Positions 33,888-41,662 of a stretch of DNA of 64,000 bases are shown piece after piece. Source of the stretch: Desulfobacteraceae bacterium UBA5616 (lineage in GTDB: Bacteria > Desulfobacterota > Desulfobacteria > Desulfobacterales > UBA5616); NCBI GenBank assembly GCA_002423615.1, contig DIKO01000025.1, positions 1 to 64,000 of the forward strand, in the 5' to 3' direction. A program made the translations under genes and the position numbers. How positions within the stretch are numbered: position 1 is the stretch's first letter; every line of letters starts with the position of its first letter. The notes beneath the pieces were generated by a model. The model was not told the DNA's origin. It did no database searches and was given only the letters and a program-made list of their open reading frames with translations.

Positions 33888-34724
33888 ATGAACAGCTCTT
33901 TATTGCTTTCCATAACCACATTTATTTACGGTCTTTCCGCCGTCCTTTACTTGATTTCATGGGTGTTTAAAAAAAAAGGTCCGGGGCGGGCGGCTTTTTT
34001 CAGCCTGGCACTGGGCGCTCTCCTCAATGCCGGGGGAATTGTTTTGCGCTGGGTGGAATCCTATCAGCTGGGCATCGGGCACGCGCCCCTTTCGAATCTT
34101 TATGAATCTCTGGTATTTTTTTCCTTAACCATTGCGGTATTTTATATCTTCATTGAATGGCGTTACCAGAATCCCACCATCGGCGTTTTCGCTTCCCCTC
34201 TGTCATTTCTCTCGATGGCATACGCCTCCCTGTCCCCCAACATCAGCGATCACATTCAGCCGCTCATTCCCGCCCTGAAAAGCAACTGGCTTATCGCCCA
34301 TGTGGTGACCTGTTTCCTGGGATATTCGGCCCTGGCCATTGCTTTCGGCATCAGCATCATGTACCTTTTCAAACTCACCGAGAGAGGTCAAAAATATCGG
34401 ATGCTCCAGTCTTTCCCGGATTCCAGGTCCCTCGATGAATTGAACCACCAGATGGTAATGGTCGGGTTTTTGTTCCTCACGGCCGGTATCATCACCGGTG
34501 CGGTCTGGGCCAATTCAGCCTGGGGAAGCTACTGGAGCTGGGATCCCAAGGAGACATGGTCTCTGATCACCTGGTTCATTTATGCTGCGGTTCTTCATGC
34601 GAGGATGATGCGCGGGTGGCATGGCAGGCGCATCGCCTGGCTTTGTATTTTCGGATTTTTCGCGGTGTTGTTTACCTATTTCGGGGTCAATCTTCTTCCC
34701 GGATTACATAGCTACGGTCAGTGA
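33888..34724 (+). CDS. ccsA: Cytochrome c assembly protein CcsA/ResC
   Basis: A 278-residue protein with eight predicted transmembrane helices. The tryptophan-rich heme-handling WWD domain reads WGSYWSWDPKETWSL, and conserved His residues flank it (for example at the end of the IAHVV helix and in YAAVLHARM). With ResB it forms the heme lyase of System II. The ATG at 33888 is preceded by AAAGGAT; a longer frame inside resB is not used. These genes lie immediately before the Qrc operon, whose first subunit needs covalent heme. Confidence 0.93.
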   Translation: MNSSLLLSITTFIYGLSAVLYLISWVFKKKGPGRAAFFSLALGALLNAGGIVLRWVESYQLGIGHAPLSNLYESLVFFSLTIAVFYIFIEWRYQNPTIGVFASPLSFLSMAYASLSPNISDHIQPLIPALKSNWLIAHVVTCFLGYSALAIAFGISIMYLFKLTERGQKYRMLQSFPDSRSLDELNHQMVMVGFLFLTAGIITGAVWANSAWGSYWSWDPKETWSLITWFIYAAVLHARMMRGWHGRRIAWLCIFGFFAVLFTYFGVNLLPGLHSYGQ

Positions 34725-34762
34725 TTTTCCCTTGACAAGGTCAATGCCAACGGATACAGAAT

Positions 34763-34799
34763 GCAATATTTTTTTCTTGAGGTGGCATTGAAAAAATAT
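34763..34799. repeat. 10-bp inverted repeat upstream of qrcA
   Basis: AATATTTTTT at 34763-34772 and AAAAAATATT at 34790-34799 are complementary and separated by 17 bases. The A/T-only arms may be an AT-rich regulatory patch rather than a real hairpin. It lies 77 bases before the qrcA start. Confidence 0.35.
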
Positions 34800-34875
34800 T
34801 CCGCCGTGCTGCGGCAGGACTTCGAATAACTTATACGGCGATCTTTAAAAGGTCCCACATCGCAATGGAGTTTCC

Positions 34876-35589
34876 ATGAGTACTGTAGAGGAAAAGGTTA
34901 AAGAATCTTCTGAACATGCCGCCAGTGCTCCGGCAAAGGCGGCTTCCGAAAAATCAGGGGGAGAAGACCGGAACGCCGGTGCAGGAGGTCCCATCACCCT
35001 GTTTTTTATTCTAGGACTTGCAGCCAGCCTGGTGGTTGGATGGGTTGTCTTCCCCAAACTGCTTTACTCTCAGAAGAGCCAGCCATTTGATTTCAATCAT
35101 GCTCTCCATATGGAAGAAGTGGACAATGGATGCGAAAGCTGCCATTTTTTCCGTGAGGACGGATCTTTTTCAGGATCACCCAGACTGGCCCAGTGTGTGG
35201 CATGCCATGAAGACGTTCAGGGCGTGAGCGAGGATGAAAAAATTTTTGTAGAAAATTATGTGGTCGAGGACCGGGAGGTCCCTTGGCTGGTGTATTCGAA
35301 GCAGCCGGACTGCGTTTTCTTTTCCCATGCGGCCCATGTCAAGGGCGCCGGCATGGACTGCGCGGTTTGCCACGGCCCTATCGGCGAATCCGATCATCTC
35401 AAGGTTTATGAAGAAAACCGGATATCCGGTTACAGCCGGGATATCTGGGGGAAGAACATCTCAGGCATAAAGCGCAATTCATGGGACCGGATGAAAATGG
35501 ATGACTGCGCCGAATGTCATATGGAGACTACGGGGCGTACCTCCAGCGTTCAGACGAAAAAAGACGGTTGTTTCGTTTGCCACAAGTGA
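34876..35589 (+). CDS. qrcA: Multiheme cytochrome c subunit of menaquinone reductase Qrc
   Basis: A 237-residue protein with an N-terminal cytoplasmic Ala/Lys-rich tail, one transmembrane anchor (about residues 40-60) and a periplasmic cytochrome domain. Five CXXCH motifs are visible: CESCH, CVACH, CAVCH, CAECH and CFVCH. QrcA receives electrons from type I cytochrome c3. The Desulfovibrio protein is described, as I recall, as hexaheme, so one heme site here may be missing or non-canonical. It heads the qrcABCD operon and follows ResB/CcsA. Confidence 0.9.
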   Translation: MSTVEEKVKESSEHAASAPAKAASEKSGGEDRNAGAGGPITLFFILGLAASLVVGWVVFPKLLYSQKSQPFDFNHALHMEEVDNGCESCHFFREDGSFSGSPRLAQCVACHEDVQGVSEDEKIFVENYVVEDREVPWLVYSKQPDCVFFSHAAHVKGAGMDCAVCHGPIGESDHLKVYEENRISGYSRDIWGKNISGIKRNSWDRMKMDDCAECHMETTGRTSSVQTKKDGCFVCHK

Positions 35590-35709
35590 TCACTGATCGG
35601 AACGGCAACCTTATTGATTTGATGGAGTCTAAGAATATTGCGCAAACACCGCTCTATGAAAATTTCAGGGTGAACAGCGTTTTGGTCGTCATTGTTAAGG
35701 GGTAATGAT

Positions 35710-37920
35710 ATGAAAATCGACAGAAGGAGTTTCTTGTCACTGGGCATCGGTGCGGCTGCGGGAACCGCCCTTTCGCCCTTGCCGTGGAAGATCACCGACG
35801 ATCTTTCCATATGGTCTCAGAACTGGCCATGGACACCGGTTCCACAGGATGGAGAAGCCACGTATGTGAACTCCGTATGCACCCTTTGTCCCGGCGGTTG
35901 CGGCATATCCGTTCGAAAAATCGACGACCGGGCCGTTAAAATCGAAGGTATGAAAGGATTTCCCATTAATGACGGGGGAATCTGCATTCTGGGACTATCC
36001 GGCCTTCAACTGCTTTACGGTCCCACACGTATCGCTTCACCGTTGAAACGGACGGGGAAGCGGGGGGAAGGCGCTTTTCAGGCTGTTTCATGGAAACAAG
36101 CCATCTCGGAGGTGGTGGACAAGCTGAGTTCGCTGAGAAAAGAAGGAAAGCCTCACACCGTTGCCGGCATTTCAGGCGAAAGGGAAGGTACCACAGGTCG
36201 GCTTTTCAAACGTTTTCTGACGGCCTACGGATCCCCCAATTTCATGCATGTACCGTCGGCTGCGGATGCATCGGAACAGGTCCTTTACCTGATGCACGGC
36301 CAAGGCACGACCCTGGGAATGGATCTGGAAAATGCCGATTACATTCTCTCCTTTTCCGCCGGGCTCCTGGATGGATGGGGTTCACCGGTGCGAATGTTCA
36401 AGGCCAACAGCCGGTTGAAAGACAAAAAGGGGAAACTGGTTCAGATTGAACCCCGGTTGTCCAGCACCGCCGCCAAGGCCGACAAATGGCTGCCCATCAC
36501 CCCGGGGGCCGAAGGGGCCCTGGCTCTGGGACTGGCCCATGTCATTATCGCCGAATCTCTGCACAACAGGGAGTTTATCGAAAATTATACCAGCGGTTTC
36601 GAAGCGTTTGCAAATTATGTACGCAACGGCTTTTCACCGGATATAGTCGCTCAGATCACAGGGATACCCAAGGCCGGTATCGTTTCGCTGGCCAGGGAAT
36701 TCGCCGGGGCGTCCAGGCCCGTTGCCATTTGCGGCAGGGGACAGGGAGATACGCCGGGGGCGCTCTGCGAGGCGGTTGCAGTTCATGCCTTGAACGCCCT
36801 TGTGGGCAACATCAATCGTACAGGCGGCGTCTGGAGCGTAGCTCAGCCGGTGGATTTCAACTGGAGTCAGGTATGGCCCGATGAACCGGCCCGGATGGGT
36901 CTTGCCCGGAAACGCATCGACGGTGCCGGCGGACCCCTTTTGCCCCAGTCCCTGCTGAACCGTTTTCCGCAAGCGGTGAACGGAAAAAACCCCTATGAAG
37001 TGCAAGCCCTCCTGGTGTCAAATGCCAATCCGCTTTACACCATGCGCGATGTGGAATCCGTGAAAAAAGCGTTTGACCGGATCGGCTTTATCGTCAGTTT
37101 CTCCTCCTATATGGATGAGACGGCTCAATATTCGGATCTTATCCTGCCCAATCACCATTACCTTGAACGGTATGAGGTTGTGGAGGGGATCAAAGGAATG
37201 ACCTCGCCTTTTATCGGAATGGCAAAGCCCGTTGTAAAACCGCTTTACAACACCCGGCATACGGCGGATGTCATCATCGAACTGGCCTCTGAACTGAAAG
37301 GGACTGTGGCCGCGGCTTTTCCATGGGCGTCCTATGAAGCCTGCCTTAAACAGACATTGGGTTACAAAGTCAATGCACTGGCCGAAGATGGATACTGGAT
37401 GGATGGGGGCTATATGCCGCCGGACTGGTCCAATGCTTTTAAAACCCCTTCGGGAAAGTTCGAATTCAATCTTTCCCCGTTTAAACACAAGGTCTATACA
37501 CACCCCGAAGGAGACCCGTCTATTTTTCCCCTGGTGCTCATTCCCTATGATTCCCTGCGTCTGGCCAATGATCAGATCGGCAATGCCCCTTTTATGACAA
37601 AAACGGTCGCGGATACGGTTTTGCAGAAAAGCGATGCGGTTGTTGAAATCAATCCTGAAACCGGAAAACAACTTCGTCTGGCCGAAGGTTCTCTCGCTGT
37701 TTTGAAAACACCGAAGAAAACGGTAAAGGTTGCGGTCCACCTGTCCCAGGGTGTCGGCCCCGGTATTGTGGCCGTTCCGAGAGGTCTGGGGCACCTGGGC
37801 AACGACAGGTACCTGGCCGGTAAAGGCGTCAATGTGAACGATCTGATCGGGCCTGTGGATGATGTCGTCTCCGGTCTTGATGCCGCATGGGGAATCAGAG
37901 CGAGCCTGGCCAAATCATAA
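35710..37920 (+). CDS. qrcB: Molybdopterin-oxidoreductase-like subunit of menaquinone reductase Qrc
   Basis: A 736-residue protein. The Tat signal MKIDRRSFLSLGIGAAAG marks export with cofactor. The N-terminal CTLCPGGCGISV (C-x2-C-x3-C plus a downstream Cys in GGICILG) binds one iron-sulfur cluster. The rest is the fold of the Mo-bisPGD family; QrcB is known to lack the molybdenum cofactor and to serve as structural and electron-transfer subunit. The ATG at 35710 is 120 bases after qrcA and follows AAGGGG. Confidence 0.92.
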   Translation: MKIDRRSFLSLGIGAAAGTALSPLPWKITDDLSIWSQNWPWTPVPQDGEATYVNSVCTLCPGGCGISVRKIDDRAVKIEGMKGFPINDGGICILGLSGLQLLYGPTRIASPLKRTGKRGEGAFQAVSWKQAISEVVDKLSSLRKEGKPHTVAGISGEREGTTGRLFKRFLTAYGSPNFMHVPSAADASEQVLYLMHGQGTTLGMDLENADYILSFSAGLLDGWGSPVRMFKANSRLKDKKGKLVQIEPRLSSTAAKADKWLPITPGAEGALALGLAHVIIAESLHNREFIENYTSGFEAFANYVRNGFSPDIVAQITGIPKAGIVSLAREFAGASRPVAICGRGQGDTPGALCEAVAVHALNALVGNINRTGGVWSVAQPVDFNWSQVWPDEPARMGLARKRIDGAGGPLLPQSLLNRFPQAVNGKNPYEVQALLVSNANPLYTMRDVESVKKAFDRIGFIVSFSSYMDETAQYSDLILPNHHYLERYEVVEGIKGMTSPFIGMAKPVVKPLYNTRHTADVIIELASELKGTVAAAFPWASYEACLKQTLGYKVNALAEDGYWMDGGYMPPDWSNAFKTPSGKFEFNLSPFKHKVYTHPEGDPSIFPLVLIPYDSLRLANDQIGNAPFMTKTVADTVLQKSDAVVEINPETGKQLRLAEGSLAVLKTPKKTVKVAVHLSQGVGPGIVAVPRGLGHLGNDRYLAGKGVNVNDLIGPVDDVVSGLDAAWGIRASLAKS

Positions 37921-37937
37921 TAGATAAAGAGGATCTG

Positions 37938-38753
37938 ATGAAAGAAGGGCATAATCAAATTCAAACCAGTAAATTCGGGATGGTCATAGACCTGGACAAA
38001 TGTACGGGGTGCGGGGCCTGCATGGTGGCCTGCATGTCGGAAAACAACGTTCCGTTCAGGGAAGACGAATCCGATAAGCTGCTCAGTATTACCTGGATGC
38101 GGGTTTACCAGATTTCCAATGGAAAACCATACCCGGACAATGAAATTTGTTACCTGCCAAGGCCCTGTATGCACTGCGAAGGCCATGCCGGCCACTCTCC
38201 ATGCGTTTCCGTGTGCCCGGCAACGGCAACGGATTATGACAGTGCTTCCGGTATCGTCAGTCAGATTTACACCCGATGTTTCGGATGCCGCTACTGCATG
38301 GGGGCCTGCCCTTACCACGCCCGGTATTTCAACTGGTGGGACCCGGTCTGGCCAAAGGGCATGGAGCAGTATTTGAGCCCCAATGTGTCTCCGAGAATGC
38401 GGGGCATTGTTGAAAAATGCAGTTTTTGTTTTCACCGATATCAACTGGCCAGGGACAAGGCGTATTATGAAGGCCGCAGGACCATTAAGGAAGAAGAATA
38501 CCAATCGGCCTGCACGCAGGCCTGCCCTGCGGGGGCCATTACTTTCGGTGATCTTTTAAATCCCGGTCACAAGGTCCATCAAATGGTCCTTCCCGATCTT
38601 AATCATCATGGAAGACCGAGGAATCCCCATGCGTTCCGACTGCTGGAAAGACTGGGAACCAACCCCAAGGTCTATTATCTATCCGGCAGGGAATGGGTGA
38701 GACGGGCCGGGGACAACTATGTCCAGGGCGAAAAACAGGCGGAACATCATTGA
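37938..38753 (+). CDS. qrcC: Iron-sulfur subunit of menaquinone reductase Qrc
   Basis: A 271-residue periplasmic ferredoxin-like protein of the DmsB/NrfC family. Four Cys clusters are seen: CTGCGACMVAC, CMHCEGHAGHSPCVSVCP, CFGCRYCMGACP and CSFCFHRYQLA with a later CTQACP. They bind several cubane clusters that move electrons from the hemes of QrcA to QrcD. It has no signal of its own, so it is probably exported with QrcB. The ATG at 37938 follows AAAGAGGA. It is 17 bases after qrcB. Confidence 0.93.
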   Translation: MKEGHNQIQTSKFGMVIDLDKCTGCGACMVACMSENNVPFREDESDKLLSITWMRVYQISNGKPYPDNEICYLPRPCMHCEGHAGHSPCVSVCPATATDYDSASGIVSQIYTRCFGCRYCMGACPYHARYFNWWDPVWPKGMEQYLSPNVSPRMRGIVEKCSFCFHRYQLARDKAYYEGRRTIKEEEYQSACTQACPAGAITFGDLLNPGHKVHQMVLPDLNHHGRPRNPHAFRLLERLGTNPKVYYLSGREWVRRAGDNYVQGEKQAEHH

Positions 38754-38825
38754 TGGATCGAAGCGTATCGTTTTATAAACCCGGATTTTTAACCCGCAGG
38801 GTTAATATTGAGGAGTGAGGATCTT

Positions 38826-40067
38826 ATGGATTCAGCATTAATACCCAAGGGAGTTAAACGCTGTCCGACATGGCAATTTTTGCTGTGGATTGGCATCGTC
38901 GGTGCGGTGCTGCTGTGGGGTGTCTATGCGATGCTGCTGTGCTGGATAAAGGGATTGAACCAGACCAACATGAACGATTATTACGGATTTGCCCTGTGGA
39001 TCTGGGCGGATCTTGCCGTTATCGCTCTGGGAGGCGGTGCTTTTTTCACCGGATTTTTAAGATATGTGGTGGGAAAGGATGAGCTGAAAAACATCATCAA
39101 TTATGCGGTGCTGATCGGATTCATATGTTACAGTTCGGCCCTGTTGATTCTGGCCATCGATGTGGGCCAGCCCCTGCGGAGCTGGTATATCTTCTGGCAC
39201 GCCAATGTTCATTCCATGCTGACGGAAGTGGCTTTTTGTCTCTCTTGTTATTTCGGCGTACTGTGCATCGAGTACATCCCCCTGGTCCTTGAAAACCGGC
39301 AGCTGGACAGGGTTCCGTTCTTTCATCGACTGGGCCACAACATGCATGAAATCATGGCCATTTTCGCAGCCACCGGCGCATTCCTCTCCTTTTTCCACCA
39401 GGGATCCCTGGGCGGTGTCGCCGGTGTCATGTTCGGGCGCCCCTTTGCATTTCGGGAGCATCTTCTGGTCTGGCCGTACACCTTTTTCCTGTTCACCTGG
39501 TCCGCCGCCGCCTGCGGTCCGTGTTTTACCCTTCTGATCACCCATATCACCGAAGCGATAACCGGAAAAAGGCTGGTCAAGGATAACGTCAAAGACCTTC
39601 TGGGGAAAATCTCGGGATGGATGCTGGGGACCTATATCATCGCCAAGATTATCGATACCTGGTACTGGGCAGCGGTGACCGCGCCGTCGAAGGGGTTTAC
39701 CCTGATGGAATTTTATTCGGACAATGCCTTCTACGGAATCTGGATATTGGTCACGGAAATCGTCATCTGCGGCGTTTTACCCGCCGTTATCCTGATGATC
39801 GGGCCTCTTCGCCGGAACAGGCCGCTTTTTCTTTCGGCCATTATCCTGGCCTGTATCGGTGTATGCCTCAACCGATGGGTGATGGTACTGCAGATCATGG
39901 CTGCCCCCGTAATGCCTTTTGACAACTGGGCCCTGTACCTGCCGAGCTGGCAGGAAGTGGCGACGACGATTCTGCCGGTGGCCTACGGCATTATTCTGAT
40001 CATGATTTCATATCGGTACATGCCCGTTTTTCCGCAGGAACAGGAACTCAACCCGGTTGTTGAATAA
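38826..40067 (+). CDS. qrcD: NrfD-like integral membrane subunit of menaquinone reductase Qrc
   Basis: A 413-residue protein with about ten transmembrane helices of the NrfD/PsrC family, which binds menaquinone and is proposed to couple its reduction to proton movement. Charged residues in the helices (for example WADLAV and the FYGIWILVTEIVI segment) may be part of the quinone or proton path. ATG at 38826 follows GAGGAGTGAGG. A very short gene follows directly, then a terminator. Confidence 0.93.
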   Translation: MDSALIPKGVKRCPTWQFLLWIGIVGAVLLWGVYAMLLCWIKGLNQTNMNDYYGFALWIWADLAVIALGGGAFFTGFLRYVVGKDELKNIINYAVLIGFICYSSALLILAIDVGQPLRSWYIFWHANVHSMLTEVAFCLSCYFGVLCIEYIPLVLENRQLDRVPFFHRLGHNMHEIMAIFAATGAFLSFFHQGSLGGVAGVMFGRPFAFREHLLVWPYTFFLFTWSAAACGPCFTLLITHITEAITGKRLVKDNVKDLLGKISGWMLGTYIIAKIIDTWYWAAVTAPSKGFTLMEFYSDNAFYGIWILVTEIVICGVLPAVILMIGPLRRNRPLFLSAIILACIGVCLNRWVMVLQIMAAPVMPFDNWALYLPSWQEVATTILPVAYGIILIMISYRYMPVFPQEQELNPVVE

Positions 40068-40103
40068 ACCGGTGAAACAGCCGGTGAAACAGGAGGATCA
40101 GAA

Positions 40104-40262
40104 ATGTTGCCGTTTTCTTTTGAATGGGTTTGGGACATGGGCCATGTGGTGTTTCACGGAGGGCTCTGGTATGCGCTGAGTGTGATCGGGTTGGGTATGA
40201 CCTATTGTATCATCAAGACCGTTCTTGATCTCAAGAAAGGTGACGCAGGTCATCATCACTGA
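40104..40262 (+). CDS. 52-residue single-helix membrane protein at the end of the qrc operon
   Basis: A short gene 36 bases after qrcD with a perfect AGGAGG site and seven-base spacing before ATG 40104. It codes 52 residues: an aromatic amphipathic start (MLPFSFEWVWDMGHVVFHGG), one transmembrane helix at about residues 21-40 and a tail KKGDAGHHH. Conserved-looking His residues at 14, 18 and 50-52 could touch heme, metal or quinone. It ends just before an intrinsic terminator, so it is the last gene of the operon. I know no named Qrc subunit of this kind; it may be an overlooked small subunit or assembly factor. Confidence 0.75.
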   Translation: MLPFSFEWVWDMGHVVFHGGLWYALSVIGLGMTYCIIKTVLDLKKGDAGHHH

Positions 40263-40286
40263 TATATGTTAAAGGGAGAACCAAAG

Positions 40287-40323
40287 CGCCTGCCTGTATC
40301 GGTTTGCGGGGTGGGCGTTTTTT
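40287..40323 (+). terminator. Intrinsic terminator of the qrc operon
   Basis: An eight-pair stem (CGCCTGCC at 40287-40294 with GGGTGGGCG ending at 40317, including two G-T pairs) is followed by six T. It separates the qrc operon from murA. Confidence 0.6.
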
Positions 40324-40364
40324 CTTGGGTTTTCCGGAAACAATTTTCATAGAGAGACCCCCCC

Positions 40365-41618
40365 ATGGACAAAATTGTGGTTGAAGGCTGCCGTCCCCTG
40401 AAAGGAGATGTGGAAATCAGCGGGGCCAAAAATGCCGCTCTTCCCATTCTGATCTCCTCCCTGTTGTCCGATGAACCCTGCATCTTTAACAATGTACCCG
40501 ACTTAAAGGATATTGAAAGCACCCGGATACTGATGCGTCATCTGGGCGCGGATATCCGAATGGAAAAGGATACGGTTTGCGTTGAGGCACGGGGGTTGAA
40601 CAACCCTGAAGCGCCTTATGACCTGGTCCGGAAAATGCGGGCATCGGTCCTGGTCCTGGGCCCTTTAACGGCACGATTGGGAAAAGCCCGGGTTTCCTTG
40701 CCGGGTGGGTGTGCCATCGGCGAACGTCCGATTAATCTTCATCTTAAGGGTTTGAGTCAGCTTGGGGCCGATATAAAACTGGAGCACGGATATGTGGAGA
40801 CGTCCACAAAAGGTCTCAAAGGCGCTGATATATATCTCGATGTGGCCACGGTGACCGGAACGGAAAACCTCATGATGGCCGCAACCCTCGCCGATGGGAC
40901 CACCATCCTGCGGAACGCAGCCAGGGAACCCGAAATCGAGGCACTCGCCCGGGTCCTCAATCAGATGGGGGCGAAAATCAAGGACGCCGGCACATCGGTG
41001 ATCACCATCAAAGGCGTCTCTTCTCTTTCCGGAACAAGAGCCGGCATCATTCCCGACCGTATTGAAGCCGGGACCTTTCTGGTAGCGGCCGCCCTTACCG
41101 GAGGAGACATCACCCTTAAAAATTGCGATCCCTCCCATATGGCGGCCTGCATCAACAAACTGAAGCTTGCCGGGGCCGAAATCACCACGAAGAAGGGCGA
41201 AATCCGGGTCAAGGGAAGCGGAAATATCAACAGCATCGACATTAAAACTCAGCCTTATCCGGGATTTCCAACGGACATGCAGGCCCAGTTCATGGTGCTG
41301 ATGTCCATTGCCGGTGGCTTGAGCGTAATATCGGAATCCATTTTCGAAAACCGGTTCATGCATGTGAGTGAGCTCAAGCGCATGGGTGCGGATATCATCG
41401 TGTCCGGAAATTCCGCATTGATCAAGGGCGTTTCCCATTTGTCGGGGGCCCCGGTGATGGCTTCGGATCTTCGGGCCAGCGCATCCCTGATCCTGGCGGG
41501 CCTTGTGGCGCGCGGCAGGACCGAAGTGAGCCGGGTATATCATCTGGACCGGGGATATCAGACCATCGAGAAAAAATTCCAGGGAATGGGAGCTGCAATC
41601 CAACGCGTCAAGGAATAA
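40365..41618 (+). CDS. murA: UDP-N-acetylglucosamine 1-carboxyvinyltransferase
   Basis: A 417-residue enolpyruvyl transferase that starts peptidoglycan synthesis by moving enolpyruvate from PEP to UDP-GlcNAc in the cytoplasm. The catalytic loop is SLPGGCAIGERP with Cys116, the residue alkylated by fosfomycin. The N-terminal GCRPLKGDVEISGAKNAALP and the RASVLVLGP motif are typical. The length is that of the family. The ribosome-binding site (AGAGAC) is weak. comEC follows after 44 bases. Confidence 0.97.
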   Translation: MDKIVVEGCRPLKGDVEISGAKNAALPILISSLLSDEPCIFNNVPDLKDIESTRILMRHLGADIRMEKDTVCVEARGLNNPEAPYDLVRKMRASVLVLGPLTARLGKARVSLPGGCAIGERPINLHLKGLSQLGADIKLEHGYVETSTKGLKGADIYLDVATVTGTENLMMAATLADGTTILRNAAREPEIEALARVLNQMGAKIKDAGTSVITIKGVSSLSGTRAGIIPDRIEAGTFLVAAALTGGDITLKNCDPSHMAACINKLKLAGAEITTKKGEIRVKGSGNINSIDIKTQPYPGFPTDMQAQFMVLMSIAGGLSVISESIFENRFMHVSELKRMGADIIVSGNSALIKGVSHLSGAPVMASDLRASASLILAGLVARGRTEVSRVYHLDRGYQTIEKKFQGMGAAIQRVKE

Positions 41619-41662
41619 ATCGGTCCTGGTCCTGAAAGCATAATTCAATTTGAACGGAATCC

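Noticed and set aside
40068..40100. 12-base direct repeat CCGGTGAAACAG between qrcD and the small gene
   Set aside because: Two copies only, in a short spacer; probably a local duplication without function.
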